From an uncultured Oscillospiraceae bacterium (GTDB lineage: Bacteria > Bacillota > Clostridia > Oscillospirales > Ruminococcaceae), in assembly GCA_934486875.1 (NCBI GenBank), contig CAKSPU010000040.1:1-19453 (forward strand): a stretch of DNA of 19,453 nucleotides, written 5' to 3'. Positions 13,635 through 19,453 of the stretch are shown here, one piece after another. Made by a program: the position numbers and the translations under genes. Every line of letters starts with the position of its first letter. Position 1 is the stretch's first letter. Under the pieces are notes generated by a model that had not been told where the DNA came from, made no database searches, and saw nothing but the letters and a program-made list of their open reading frames with translations.

Positions 13635-14726
13635 TCATAAAGAATTAAGCTCGTCCGTTGCCTTTACGTCTATGGGCAGGGTAAATGTGAACACCGCTCC
13701 GCCCTCGGGGGTGTTTCCTGCGGTAATAGTTCCGTTGTGGACGGAGATTATGGCACTGCAAACGGAAAGTCCGATGCCCATATTCATTTTCGTATCGCCG
13801 CTTTTTTTGTCGGCGTGAACAAAATAGCCCGTGAATATCTTATCAAGCATTTCCTCGGAAATACCCGTTCCGTTGTCGGATATTCTGAAAACCGCCTTGT
13901 CCTTTTTTCGCTCGAGAGATATGCATATGATAGTGGCATCGCCGTGGATAACACTGTTTTCCATAATATTCACGATAACGTGCTCGATGAGCATATGATC
14001 CATCGGTACAAGTATAAGCTCTCTGGGAATATCGGTCTCAACGGGTGTCTTTCTGGTCTTTCTGAACTCACGGATAGCCTCGCTTATGACCTCCTCGGCT
14101 GCCTCCGGGGTCTTTTTGATATCCCCCGTCTGCTCCTTTATCCGGGTGATGGTCAGGATATTTTCAGTCATTTTAAGCAGCCTGTCTGCGCCCTCCTTGA
14201 TGTCCCCCACAAGGGACATAAGCTGATCCTCGTCAAATTTCCCACGGTTTTCCATTATGCCCTGAGCCGCTCCCGATATGGCGGTAAGGGGCGTTCTTAT
14301 ATCGTGTGAAACCGCTCTGAGTATATTGGCACTCATCTTTTCCCTGTCCATTTCAGCCTGCATCTTGCCCTGATCCTTGAGCCTTGTGGTGGTCATTCCG
14401 ATTATGACGGAGACCGCAAGCATCATGGTAAATGATATGGGATAGCCCGCAAGGGAAAAGTCAAGCTTAAAATAAGGATATGTAAATGCATAGTTTACCG
14501 CAAGCATTCCTGCAAGAGACGCAATGAAGCCGCAGAGATAGCCGTTTGTAAGCCTTGAAACTATAGCGACCCCAAGAACAAACACAAGCTGAATGTAGCT
14601 GTCGCCGTTTATTTTTATGAGCAGCAGACCGATGATGCCTGCTGCTGCAAGGGCTGCAAGGGTTATGATGATATCTTTTAATGTGGGGAGAACAAGAAGA
14701 TTTTTTTTGAGCCCTGACATCGGCAT
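13635..14726 (-). CDS. KdpD-like sensor histidine kinase lacking the N-terminal KdpD domain
   Basis: This 363-residue membrane kinase begins with four hydrophobic segments (about residues 15-110) resembling the DUF4118 membrane region of KdpD. It then has a HisKA dimerisation domain with phosphoacceptor His141 in AVSHDIRTPLTAISG, and an ATPase domain with N-box IVNIMENSVIHG, DNGTGISEEM and GIGLSVCSAI. Full KdpD is about 900 residues with a cytoplasmic KdpD/USP sensor and a GAF domain; both are missing here. The start at 14726 follows GAGGTG by 7 nt, so this is a natural start and not a fragment. Potassium or osmotic sensing would be inference only. It is followed by the response regulator in the same operon. 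Confidence 0.88.
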   Translation of the reverse strand: MPMSGLKKNLLVLPTLKDIIITLAALAAAGIIGLLLIKINGDSYIQLVFVLGVAIVSRLTNGYLCGFIASLAGMLAVNYAFTYPYFKLDFSLAGYPISFTMMLAVSVIIGMTTTRLKDQGKMQAEMDREKMSANILRAVSHDIRTPLTAISGAAQGIMENRGKFDEDQLMSLVGDIKEGADRLLKMTENILTITRIKEQTGDIKKTPEAAEEVISEAIREFRKTRKTPVETDIPRELILVPMDHMLIEHVIVNIMENSVIHGDATIICISLERKKDKAVFRISDNGTGISEEMLDKIFTGYFVHADKKSGDTKMNMGIGLSVCSAIISVHNGTITAGNTPEGGAVFTFTLPIDVKATDELNSL

Positions 14727-14763
14727 TTTCGCTCACCTCATAATATAATATAACACTTTTCGT

Positions 14764-14780
14764 CGTTAATTGCACGTTAA
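14764..14780 (-). promoter_or_regulatory. Direct repeat upstream of the kinase operon, possible response-regulator site
   Basis: On the minus strand TTAACG occurs twice with an 11-bp centre-to-centre spacing (14775-14780 and 14764-14769), about one helical turn. OmpR-family regulators typically bind such tandem repeats. It lies about 40-55 bp upstream of the kinase start. The match is short and could be chance. Confidence 0.35.
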
Positions 14781-14803
14781 GATTAATATTTCGACATATT
14801 TTT

Positions 14804-14843
14804 TTCAAAAAATAAAAGACAGCGGACAAATTATGCCGCTGCC
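14804..14843 (-). terminator. Terminator after nrdG
   Basis: On the minus strand GGCAGCGG (14836-14843) pairs with CCGCTGTC (14818-14825) with one G-U pair, followed by TTTTATTTTTT. It lies just past the nrdG stop. Confidence 0.83.
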
Positions 14844-14848
14844 TTTTG

Positions 14849-15397
14849 TCAAAATTCGTGTTTCTCATAGCAGGGATCGTCCGTCCACAGAACGACCTTC
14901 CCTGCCGCAAGAGTTTTTTTCATATCTATGAGCCGCTGATTGGAGCTTCCTCTGAACCTGAGAGAAATATTTTTGAGATCTTGCACAAACTCACCGTCCA
15001 CAAGCACATCTATATATGACAGAAGCTCATCTGTACATTCGCACCGTGCACGGCTTTCGGAAAGGAGCTCTGTTTCAAGGACATATCCCGAGTAGCACCA
15101 GATATTTTTCTGCGGGTAAAGCTTTTTCACCTTTTTCACAAGATTGAGCAGCTCCCGCTGATTTACGGGCTCCATAGGCTCGCCCCCGAGGAGGGTCAGC
15201 CCGTCGATATAATCGGGTTCAAGGGCTTTCAGTATTTCCCGCTCGGTAGTGATGTCATATTCCCTGCCGAATGTAAAATCCCAGGTCTGGGGATTGAAGC
15301 AGCCCTTGCAGTGGTGGGTGCAGCCCGAGACAAAGAGGGACACTCTCACTCCCGGACCGTCGGCTATGTCGCATTTTTTTATTTCTCCGAAGTACAT
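14849..15397 (-). CDS. nrdG: Anaerobic ribonucleotide reductase activating protein
   Basis: This 182-residue radical SAM enzyme generates the glycyl radical on NrdD under anaerobic conditions, using a [4Fe-4S] cluster and S-adenosylmethionine. The cluster motif CX3CX2C is seen in SGCTHHCKGCFNPQTW (Cys26, Cys30, Cys33), and LTLLGGEPM follows as the SAM-binding GGE motif. Length and order match NrdG. It starts 18 bp after the nrdD stop with an AAGGA site, so the two form an operon, ended by a terminator just downstream. Confidence 0.95.
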   Translation of the reverse strand: MYFGEIKKCDIADGPGVRVSLFVSGCTHHCKGCFNPQTWDFTFGREYDITTEREILKALEPDYIDGLTLLGGEPMEPVNQRELLNLVKKVKKLYPQKNIWCYSGYVLETELLSESRARCECTDELLSYIDVLVDGEFVQDLKNISLRFRGSSNQRLIDMKKTLAAGKVVLWTDDPCYEKHEF

Positions 15398-15415
15398 TTG
15401 AAGTCATTCCTTTTA

Positions 15416-17572
15416 TTACAGGTGCATTACTCTTTCCTTTATCTCCTGTGTTCTGCCCTGATTCCAGAACTGGGTGCCGATATATCCGCAGGTGCGGCGG
15501 GCAACGTTCATCTTGTCCTGATCCCTGTTTCCGCAGGAGGGGCATTCCCATACGAGCTTGCCGTTATCCTCAACTATCTTTATCTCGCCGTCATATCCGC
15601 AGCACTGGCAGTAGTCGGATTTTGTGTTGAGCTCTGCATACATTATATTGTCGTAGATAAACTGGAGCACACGGATAACCGCTTCAAGATTATCCTGCAT
15701 ATTGGGCACTTCCACATAGCTTATTGCGCCGCCTGTGGAAAGAGCCTGAAACTGAGCCTCGAATTTCAGCTTTGTAAAAGCGTCGATCTCCTCGGTAACA
15801 TTTACGTGATAGCTGTTTGTGATATAGCCCTTGTCGGTTACGCCCTTGATTATGCCGAAACGTCTCTGGAGACATTTTGCGAATTTGTATGTTGTGCTCT
15901 CGATCGGTGAGCCGTAGATGCTGAATGCGATGTTAGTTTCTTTCTTCCACTTCTCGCAGGCTGCGTTCATATATCTCATAACATCAAGGGCAAAGCCTGT
16001 TGCGGAGGGGTCTGTGTGAGGCTTGCCCGTCATATACCTTACGCACTCGCAGAGTCCCGCATAGCCCAGAGAAATGGAGGAATAGCCGCCGTAAAGGAGC
16101 TTGTCGATAGGCTCGCCCTTTTTGAGCCTTGCAATTGCGCCGTTCTGCCAGAGGATAGGCGCTGCGTCGGAAAGTGTGCCTTTGAGCCTGTTGTGACGGC
16201 ACATAAGGGCACGGTAGCAAAGGTCAAGCCTTTCATCGAATATCTTCCAGAACTTGTCCATATCCTTGCCCGAGGAAAGTGCCACATCAACAAGGTTAAT
16301 GGTGACAACGCCCTGATTGAAGCGTCCGTAGAACTTATAATTGCCGTTCTCGTCCTTCCAGGGGTTAAGACAGCTGCGGCAGCCCATTACGGGGAAGCAG
16401 TTGCCCTCTTTGAGCTCCTTCATCTTCTTTTCGGAGATGTAGTCGGGAACCATTCTTTTTGCCGTACACTTCGCTGCAAGCTGGGTGAGGTAGAAATACT
16501 CTGAGCCCTCCTTGATATTATCCTCTTCAAGAACATAGATGAGCTTGGGGAATGCAGGTGTTATCCAAACGCCCGACTCATTCTTTACGCCCTGATATCT
16601 CTGGCGGAGCATCTCCTCGATTATCATTGCAAGGTCTTTCTTCTCACGCTCGTTCCTTGCTTCACCAAGGTACATAAATACGGTGAGGAAAGGAGCCTGA
16701 CCGTTTGTGGTCATAAGGGTAATGACCTGATACTGTATGGTCTGAACGCCGCTTGCTATTTCCTTGCGCAGACGCTTTTCAACCACGCTGTCGATGACCT
16801 TTTCATCAAGGCTGCCGCCCAGCTCCTTTGCTTCCTCGATGACTGCCTTGCGGATCTTTTCACGGGATATCTGAACAAATGGTGCAAGATGAGTGAGGCT
16901 GATGCTCTGTCCGCCGTACTGATTTGATGCCACCTGTGCGATTATCTGTGTGGCGATATTGCAGGCGGTTGGGAAGCCGTGGGGCTTTTCGATAAGTGTT
17001 TCGCTGATAACTGTGCCGTTCTGGAGCATATCATCGAGATTTATAAGGTCGCAGTTATGCATATGCTGGGCAAAATAATCTGAATCGTGGAAATGGATAA
17101 GTCCGTCGTGGTCGGCATCGACGATATCCTTGGGCAGGAGCATACGCTTGGTAAGGTCCTTGCTCACCTCGCCTGCCATATAATCACGCTGAACGCTGTT
17201 TACGATAGGGTCTTTGTTTGAATTTTCCTGAAGGACTTCTTCGTTGTTGCACTCGATGAGGGAAAGGATACGGTCATCGGTGGTGTTGGACTTTCTTACA
17301 AGCGAACGGGTATAGCGGTACTTTACATAGCCCTTGGCTATCTCAAAAGCGCCGTGAGCCATTATCTGATTTTCGACCATATCCTGTATCTCTTCAACGG
17401 AAACAGCTCTCTTCATTTTTTCGCACTTGTAGCAGATATATTCCGATGCCTCTCTGATCTGCTCCTCGGTGAGCTCTCTGCGGCGGCCTGCGTTGTTAGC
17501 CTTGGTAATGGCTGTTTCTATTTTGGCTATGTCGAAATCGACTTCCGACCCGTTGCGCTTGATAACCTTCAT
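15416..17572 (-). CDS. nrdD: Anaerobic (class III) ribonucleoside-triphosphate reductase
   Basis: NrdD reduces ribonucleoside triphosphates to deoxy forms without oxygen. The 718-residue protein starts with an ATP-cone allosteric domain (about 1-90, MKVIKRNGSEVDFD). It continues with the catalytic barrel, including FHDSDYFAQHMHNCDLIN and NGQAPFLTVFMYLG. The C-terminus has four zinc-type cysteines (CQCC and CPSC) and the glycyl-radical motif RTCGYIG, with the radical Gly near 696. ATG 17572 was preferred over ATG 17596 because AGGAGG (17584-17589) lies 11 nt upstream of it and inside the longer frame; the gap is slightly long. Its presence marks an anaerobe. No NrdR box is obvious upstream. 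Confidence 0.96.
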   Translation of the reverse strand: MKVIKRNGSEVDFDIAKIETAITKANNAGRRRELTEEQIREASEYICYKCEKMKRAVSVEEIQDMVENQIMAHGAFEIAKGYVKYRYTRSLVRKSNTTDDRILSLIECNNEEVLQENSNKDPIVNSVQRDYMAGEVSKDLTKRMLLPKDIVDADHDGLIHFHDSDYFAQHMHNCDLINLDDMLQNGTVISETLIEKPHGFPTACNIATQIIAQVASNQYGGQSISLTHLAPFVQISREKIRKAVIEEAKELGGSLDEKVIDSVVEKRLRKEIASGVQTIQYQVITLMTTNGQAPFLTVFMYLGEARNEREKKDLAMIIEEMLRQRYQGVKNESGVWITPAFPKLIYVLEEDNIKEGSEYFYLTQLAAKCTAKRMVPDYISEKKMKELKEGNCFPVMGCRSCLNPWKDENGNYKFYGRFNQGVVTINLVDVALSSGKDMDKFWKIFDERLDLCYRALMCRHNRLKGTLSDAAPILWQNGAIARLKKGEPIDKLLYGGYSSISLGYAGLCECVRYMTGKPHTDPSATGFALDVMRYMNAACEKWKKETNIAFSIYGSPIESTTYKFAKCLQRRFGIIKGVTDKGYITNSYHVNVTEEIDAFTKLKFEAQFQALSTGGAISYVEVPNMQDNLEAVIRVLQFIYDNIMYAELNTKSDYCQCCGYDGEIKIVEDNGKLVWECPSCGNRDQDKMNVARRTCGYIGTQFWNQGRTQEIKERVMHL

Positions 17573-17613
17573 CTTTTTAAAGTCCTCCTGTATCATAATG
17601 CTGTGTATTTCTA

Positions 17614-17619
17614 ATTATA
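17614..17619 (-). promoter_or_regulatory. -10 element of the nrdDG promoter, weak -35
   Basis: TATAAT reads on the minus strand 42 bp before the nrdD ATG. At the correct spacing (17637-17642) only CAGAAA is found, a poor -35. That would suit an activator-dependent promoter. Confidence 0.5.
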
Positions 17620-17642
17620 TTCTATATGAGATAAAATTTCTG

Positions 17643-17657
17643 TTGCAATTACCACAA
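17643..17657. promoter_or_regulatory. Possible Crp/Fnr-type binding site between nrdD and the regulator gene
   Basis: TTGCAATTACCACAA has TTG and CAA ends in the style of Crp/Fnr sites, but the symmetry is only 3 bp per arm. Its centre is about 43 bp upstream of the predicted nrdD transcription start, where class II activators bind, and it overlaps the -35 of the divergent regulator gene. Confidence 0.3.
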
Positions 17658-17671
17658 TTTTATGATATAAT
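17643..17671 (+). promoter_or_regulatory. Sigma-A promoter of the Crp/Fnr-family gene
   Basis: TTGCAA (17643-17648) and TATAAT (17666-17671) are exactly 17 bp apart. The start of transcription would be near 17678, so coding frames opening upstream of it are not real starts. Confidence 0.75.
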
Positions 17672-17711
17672 ATACTATATACACGACATACGGAAGAAAG
17701 GAGCACTATAT

Positions 17712-18344
17712 ATGGGGGCTTTGCTTACACGTCAGGAGCTTATCTATCTTAAAAACCGCTTCAATGCGAGGTCGGCAAAATTTTCAAAAAACGAAACGGT
17801 ACTGCATATAGGCGAGAACGAAAATCAGCTCTGTTTCCTGCTTGACGGCACGGTGTATCTCTGCACCGAGAATGAACGCTGCGAACGGAGTATCCTGAGA
17901 TTTTTCCGAAGCGGTGAATATTTTACTTCCGCAATGCTTATACGTTCCGAGTATGCGGTGAGCTATATGACGGCAAAGTACCCCTCCGAGGTCGTTTTTT
18001 TCGGACGTGAGGAGCTTTTCCGCTTCTGCGCCGCCAATCCTGACTGGCAGGCAAAATTTATGGAGATCCTCTCCGAACAGGGCAGCCGAAATGCCTGTTT
18101 TACGGATTTTGTGCTGCATCAGCGCAGCATAAGGGAAAAGCTGCTCCTTTTTTTCAGGCAGGAAGCTGATATCCGGAACTCGGACAGAATAAGGCTGCCT
18201 CTCCCCTACACCGATCTTGCGGAATTTCTCGCCTGTGACCGTTCAGCGATGATGAAGGAGCTGTCCAAAATGAAAAGCGAGGGGATAATTTCGGGGAAGA
18301 ACAGGGAGATCTTTATGGATATGTCTGCTCACACTGCCCGATAA
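17712..18344 (+). CDS. Crp/Fnr-family transcriptional regulator
   Basis: This 210-residue regulator has an N-terminal cyclic-nucleotide-binding-type beta-roll (about 15-130, with LHIGENENQLCFLLDGTVYL) and a C-terminal Crp-type helix-turn-helix (about 165-205, LPYTDLAEFLACDRSAMMKE then LSKMKSEGIISG). Six cysteines occur, but not as the clustered N-terminal set of oxygen-sensing Fnr, and the cAMP-pocket R-S pair is not evident, so the effector is unknown. AAAGGAG (17697-17703) sits 8 nt before ATG 17712, which decides the start. It is transcribed divergently from nrdDG and may control it. Such genes in Clostridia are often annotated as generic redox or nitrosative-stress regulators. Confidence 0.88.
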   Translation: MGALLTRQELIYLKNRFNARSAKFSKNETVLHIGENENQLCFLLDGTVYLCTENERCERSILRFFRSGEYFTSAMLIRSEYAVSYMTAKYPSEVVFFGREELFRFCAANPDWQAKFMEILSEQGSRNACFTDFVLHQRSIREKLLLFFRQEADIRNSDRIRLPLPYTDLAEFLACDRSAMMKELSKMKSEGIISGKNREIFMDMSAHTAR

Positions 18345-18357
18345 AATGCGGAAAACT

Positions 18358-18378
18358 CCCGATTCGATACGGGTTTTT
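18358..18378 (+). terminator. Weak terminator after the Crp/Fnr-family gene
   Basis: CCCG (18358-18361) pairs with CGGG (18370-18373), directly followed by TTTTT. The stem is short, but its place just past the stop and before the tRNA promoter fits a terminator. Confidence 0.5.
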
Positions 18379-18407
18379 AATTTATAAAAATATTTTTGCA
18401 AAAACAC

Positions 18408-18436
18408 TTGACAAACGGAATTTTTTATGATAGAAT
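18408..18436 (+). promoter_or_regulatory. Sigma-A promoter of the serine tRNA genes
   Basis: TTGACA (18408-18413) and TAGAAT (18431-18436) are 17 bp apart. Transcription would start near 18443, 28 bp before the first tRNA. Confidence 0.82.
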
Positions 18437-18470
18437 AATTATGTTGTTGATTGTAATTCTCTTACAATTC

Positions 18471-18559
<89 letters not shown>

Positions 18560-18593
18560 ACATAATTTAATATTTTCTTTTGGTTACCATTAT

Positions 18594-18683
18594 GCAGAAG
18601 TACTCAAGTGGTGACGAGGCGCCCCTGCTAAGGGCGTAGGTCGGGAAACCGGCGCGAGGGTTCAAATCCCTCCTTCTGCGCCA
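18594..18683 (+). tRNA. tRNA-Ser(GCU)
   Basis: GCAGAAG pairs with CTTCTGC, followed by G and encoded CCA. The anticodon stem CGCCC/GGGCG encloses CTGCTAA with anticodon GCT at 18627-18629. The long variable arm (TAGGTCGGGAAACCGGCGC) and GTTCAAATC T-loop confirm a serine tRNA. It is 34 bp from the first tRNA and probably co-transcribed with it. Confidence 0.96.
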
Positions 18684-18686
18684 AGC

Positions 18687-18729
18687 AAAAGTGGCTTAAA
18701 CAAAGCGTTTAAGCCACTTTTGTTATTTT
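18687..18729 (+). terminator. Terminator of the tRNA operon
   Basis: AAAAGTGGCTTAAAC (18687-18701) and GTTTAAGCCACTTTT (18707-18721) are perfect complements with a 5-nt loop, then GTTATTTTT on the plus strand. It starts 3 bp after the second tRNA's CCA. Confidence 0.92.
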
Positions 18730-18760
18730 TATGCCCGCACTTTGTATTTACGCCATAAAC

Positions 18761-18803
18761 ACAAAAACACTCCCGCCGATTCAACCGAACCGACGGGAGT
18801 GTT
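18761..18803 (-). terminator. Terminator after the orphan gene tail
   Basis: AACACTCCCG (18766-18775) pairs with CGGGAGTGTT (18794-18803). On the minus strand it is followed by TTTTTGTG. It directly follows the stop at 18807 and would end a gene whose body is missing. Confidence 0.82.
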
Positions 18804-18806
18804 GCA

Positions 18807-18932
18807 TTATCCCTCTATAACCCAGCCGCCCAAGGACGGAACATAAACGAAGCCGTCAGCAACATTTATATCAGCATTGCCTTGACAGTCTTTATAAATA
18901 ACCAATTGTTCTATAGATAAAGGCGGCAGAGC
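18807..18932 (-). pseudogene. Orphan C-terminal gene tail, no start
   Basis: A minus-strand frame of about 41 codons runs from a TAG at 18933-18935 to TAA at 18807-18809 and ends DCQGNADINVADGFVYVPSL then GGWVIEG. Its clear protein-like ending immediately precedes a good terminator, but there is no ATG with a ribosome binding site, and a hairpin occupies its upstream end. I do not recognise the family. It reads as the surviving end of a deleted gene; chance is possible for so short a frame. Confidence 0.4.
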
Positions 18933-18948
18933 CTAACGGATCTGCCGC
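18923..18948. terminator. Hairpin between the GH130 gene and the orphan tail
   Basis: GCGGCAGA (18923-18930) pairs perfectly with TCTGCCGC (18941-18948) around a 10-nt loop. T-rich sequence follows on both strands (TTTATTAT on plus, TTTATC on minus), so it may terminate weakly either way. Confidence 0.55.
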
Positions 18949-18966
18949 TTTATTATGCCTAAGTAC

Positions 18967-18999
18967 AAAAATCCCCGTGAGATAATATTCTCACGGGGA
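18967..18999 (-). terminator. Terminator of the GH130 phosphorylase gene
   Basis: TCCCCGTGAGA (18972-18982) and TCTCACGGGGA (18989-18999) form a perfect 11-bp stem with a 6-nt loop. On the minus strand it is followed by TTTTTG. It lies 25 bp after the gene's stop. Confidence 0.92.
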
Positions 19000-19024
19000 C
19001 ATTTCATTTTATGCAGTCAATAAA

Positions 19025-19453
19025 TCAAACCTGACTGTTGTTATCGAGGAAGTCCATAACATCGTCAACGGTTGTGAATGCGAGAGATGTGCAGGTATCT
19101 GCGCAGCCGTAGTAGATGCAGATTCTGCCTGTGTCAGCGTCAACGAGGTTAGCGCAGGGGAATGTAACTGCATCGGTATCACCAACGAGCTCATAGTACT
19201 CCTGAGGGCTGAGGAGGTAGGAAGCGCCTCTCTTAAGAACCTTCCAGGGCTCGTCCTTGTCAAGGAGAGCTGCGGAGAAGCTGTAAACATAGCCGTTGCA
19301 GGAAGTAAGAACGCCGTGGTAGAAAATGAGCCAGCCACGATCAGTCTCTATAGGAATAGGACCTGCGCCCATCTTGGTGGATTCCCAGCCCTTGGAGGGA
19401 CCCATTACGTGTCTGTGCTGACCCCAGAATGTGAGGTCGGGAGACTGGCTGAT
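19025..19453 (-). CDS. GH130-family mannoside phosphorylase, C-terminal part (runs off window)
   Basis: The visible 142 codons match the C-terminal half of glycoside hydrolase family 130, five-bladed propeller enzymes that use phosphate to cleave beta-mannosides and release mannose 1-phosphate. Family phrases are SPDLTFWGQHRHVMGPSKGW at the right edge, ESTKMGAGPIPI, GWLIFYHGV, TSCNGYVYSFSAALLD, YELVGDTDAVTFPCANLVD and IYYGCADTCTSLA. The frame stays open to base 19453, so the start and the catalytic aspartate region lie outside. Ruminococcus albus RaMP1 and RaMP2, acting on mannosyl-glucose and mannooligosaccharides, are the closest known functions, but the subfamily cannot be fixed from this part. 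The enzyme is cytoplasmic and used in mannan catabolism. A strong terminator follows. Confidence 0.9.
   Translation of the reverse strand: MSQSPDLTFWGQHRHVMGPSKGWESTKMGAGPIPIETDRGWLIFYHGVLTSCNGYVYSFSAALLDKDEPWKVLKRGASYLLSPQEYYELVGDTDAVTFPCANLVDADTGRICIYYGCADTCTSLAFTTVDDVMDFLDNNSQV

Noticed and set aside
15416..17596. Frameshift or split in nrdD
   Set aside because: The frame is continuous from the ATP cone to the glycyl radical motif at full family length, so the gene is intact.
17573..17711. NrdR box upstream of nrdD
   Set aside because: No pair of ACACWATATATTGTGT-like boxes is present; the AT-rich stretch has TATA runs but not the conserved ends.

Overview
The window looks like chromosome of an anaerobic, low-to-mid GC Firmicute of the Clostridia, most like Ruminococcus or a close Oscillospiraceae relative. 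Supporting signs are strong AGGAGG-type ribosome binding sites, consensus sigma-A promoters, an oxygen-sensitive class III ribonucleotide reductase with its activase, a GH130 mannoside phosphorylase and a sugar-binding-domain/GGDEF protein. The genus call is inference from protein style, not from a marker gene.

Layout. 1-238: outer end of an IS256-family insertion sequence, with the first 53 codons of its transposase. 338-532: only the N-terminal ~50 codons of metE, so methionine synthase is broken here. 692-4219: a two-gene heterodimeric ABC transporter operon on the minus strand, followed by a terminator. 4308-4913: a TetR regulator on the minus strand with a perfect consensus promoter. 5084-5869: an LCMT/TcmP-type O-methyltransferase on the minus strand. 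6230-9498: a plus-strand operon of a second TetR regulator, two unrelated alpha/beta hydrolases and a six-helix membrane protein. 9499-9896: no gene, but a dense run of about eight hairpins. 9897-12164: a cytoplasmic LacI-type ligand-binding domain fused to a diguanylate cyclase. 12355-12858: a Nudix hydrolase, divergent from it. 12900-14726: a KdpDE-like two-component system lacking the KdpD N-terminal sensor domain. 14849-17572: nrdD-nrdG. 17712-18344: a divergent Crp/Fnr regulator. 18471-18683: two serine tRNAs. 18684-19024: a stack of terminators around an orphan gene tail. 19025-19453: C-terminal part of a GH130 phosphorylase running off the window.

Main result. A 16-bp imperfect inverted repeat, GTTAGC-N4-RSTAMC, occurs three times with identical spacing and orientation: before the ABC operon (4246-4261), just downstream of the -10 of the methyltransferase promoter (5936-5951), and between -35 and -10 of the tetR2-hydrolase operon (6162-6177). 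This ties the exporter, methyltransferase, hydrolases and membrane protein into one probable TetR-controlled regulon. It would suit handling of a small, probably hydrophobic molecule that can be methylated, hydrolysed and transported. The ligand cannot be read from the sequence.

Other points worth following are the hairpin array at 9574-9884, the soluble LacI-GGDEF fusion, the metE lesion beside an IS256 end, the KdpDE remnant with a possible response-regulator direct repeat, and a weak dyad shared by the divergent nrdD and crp/fnr promoters.
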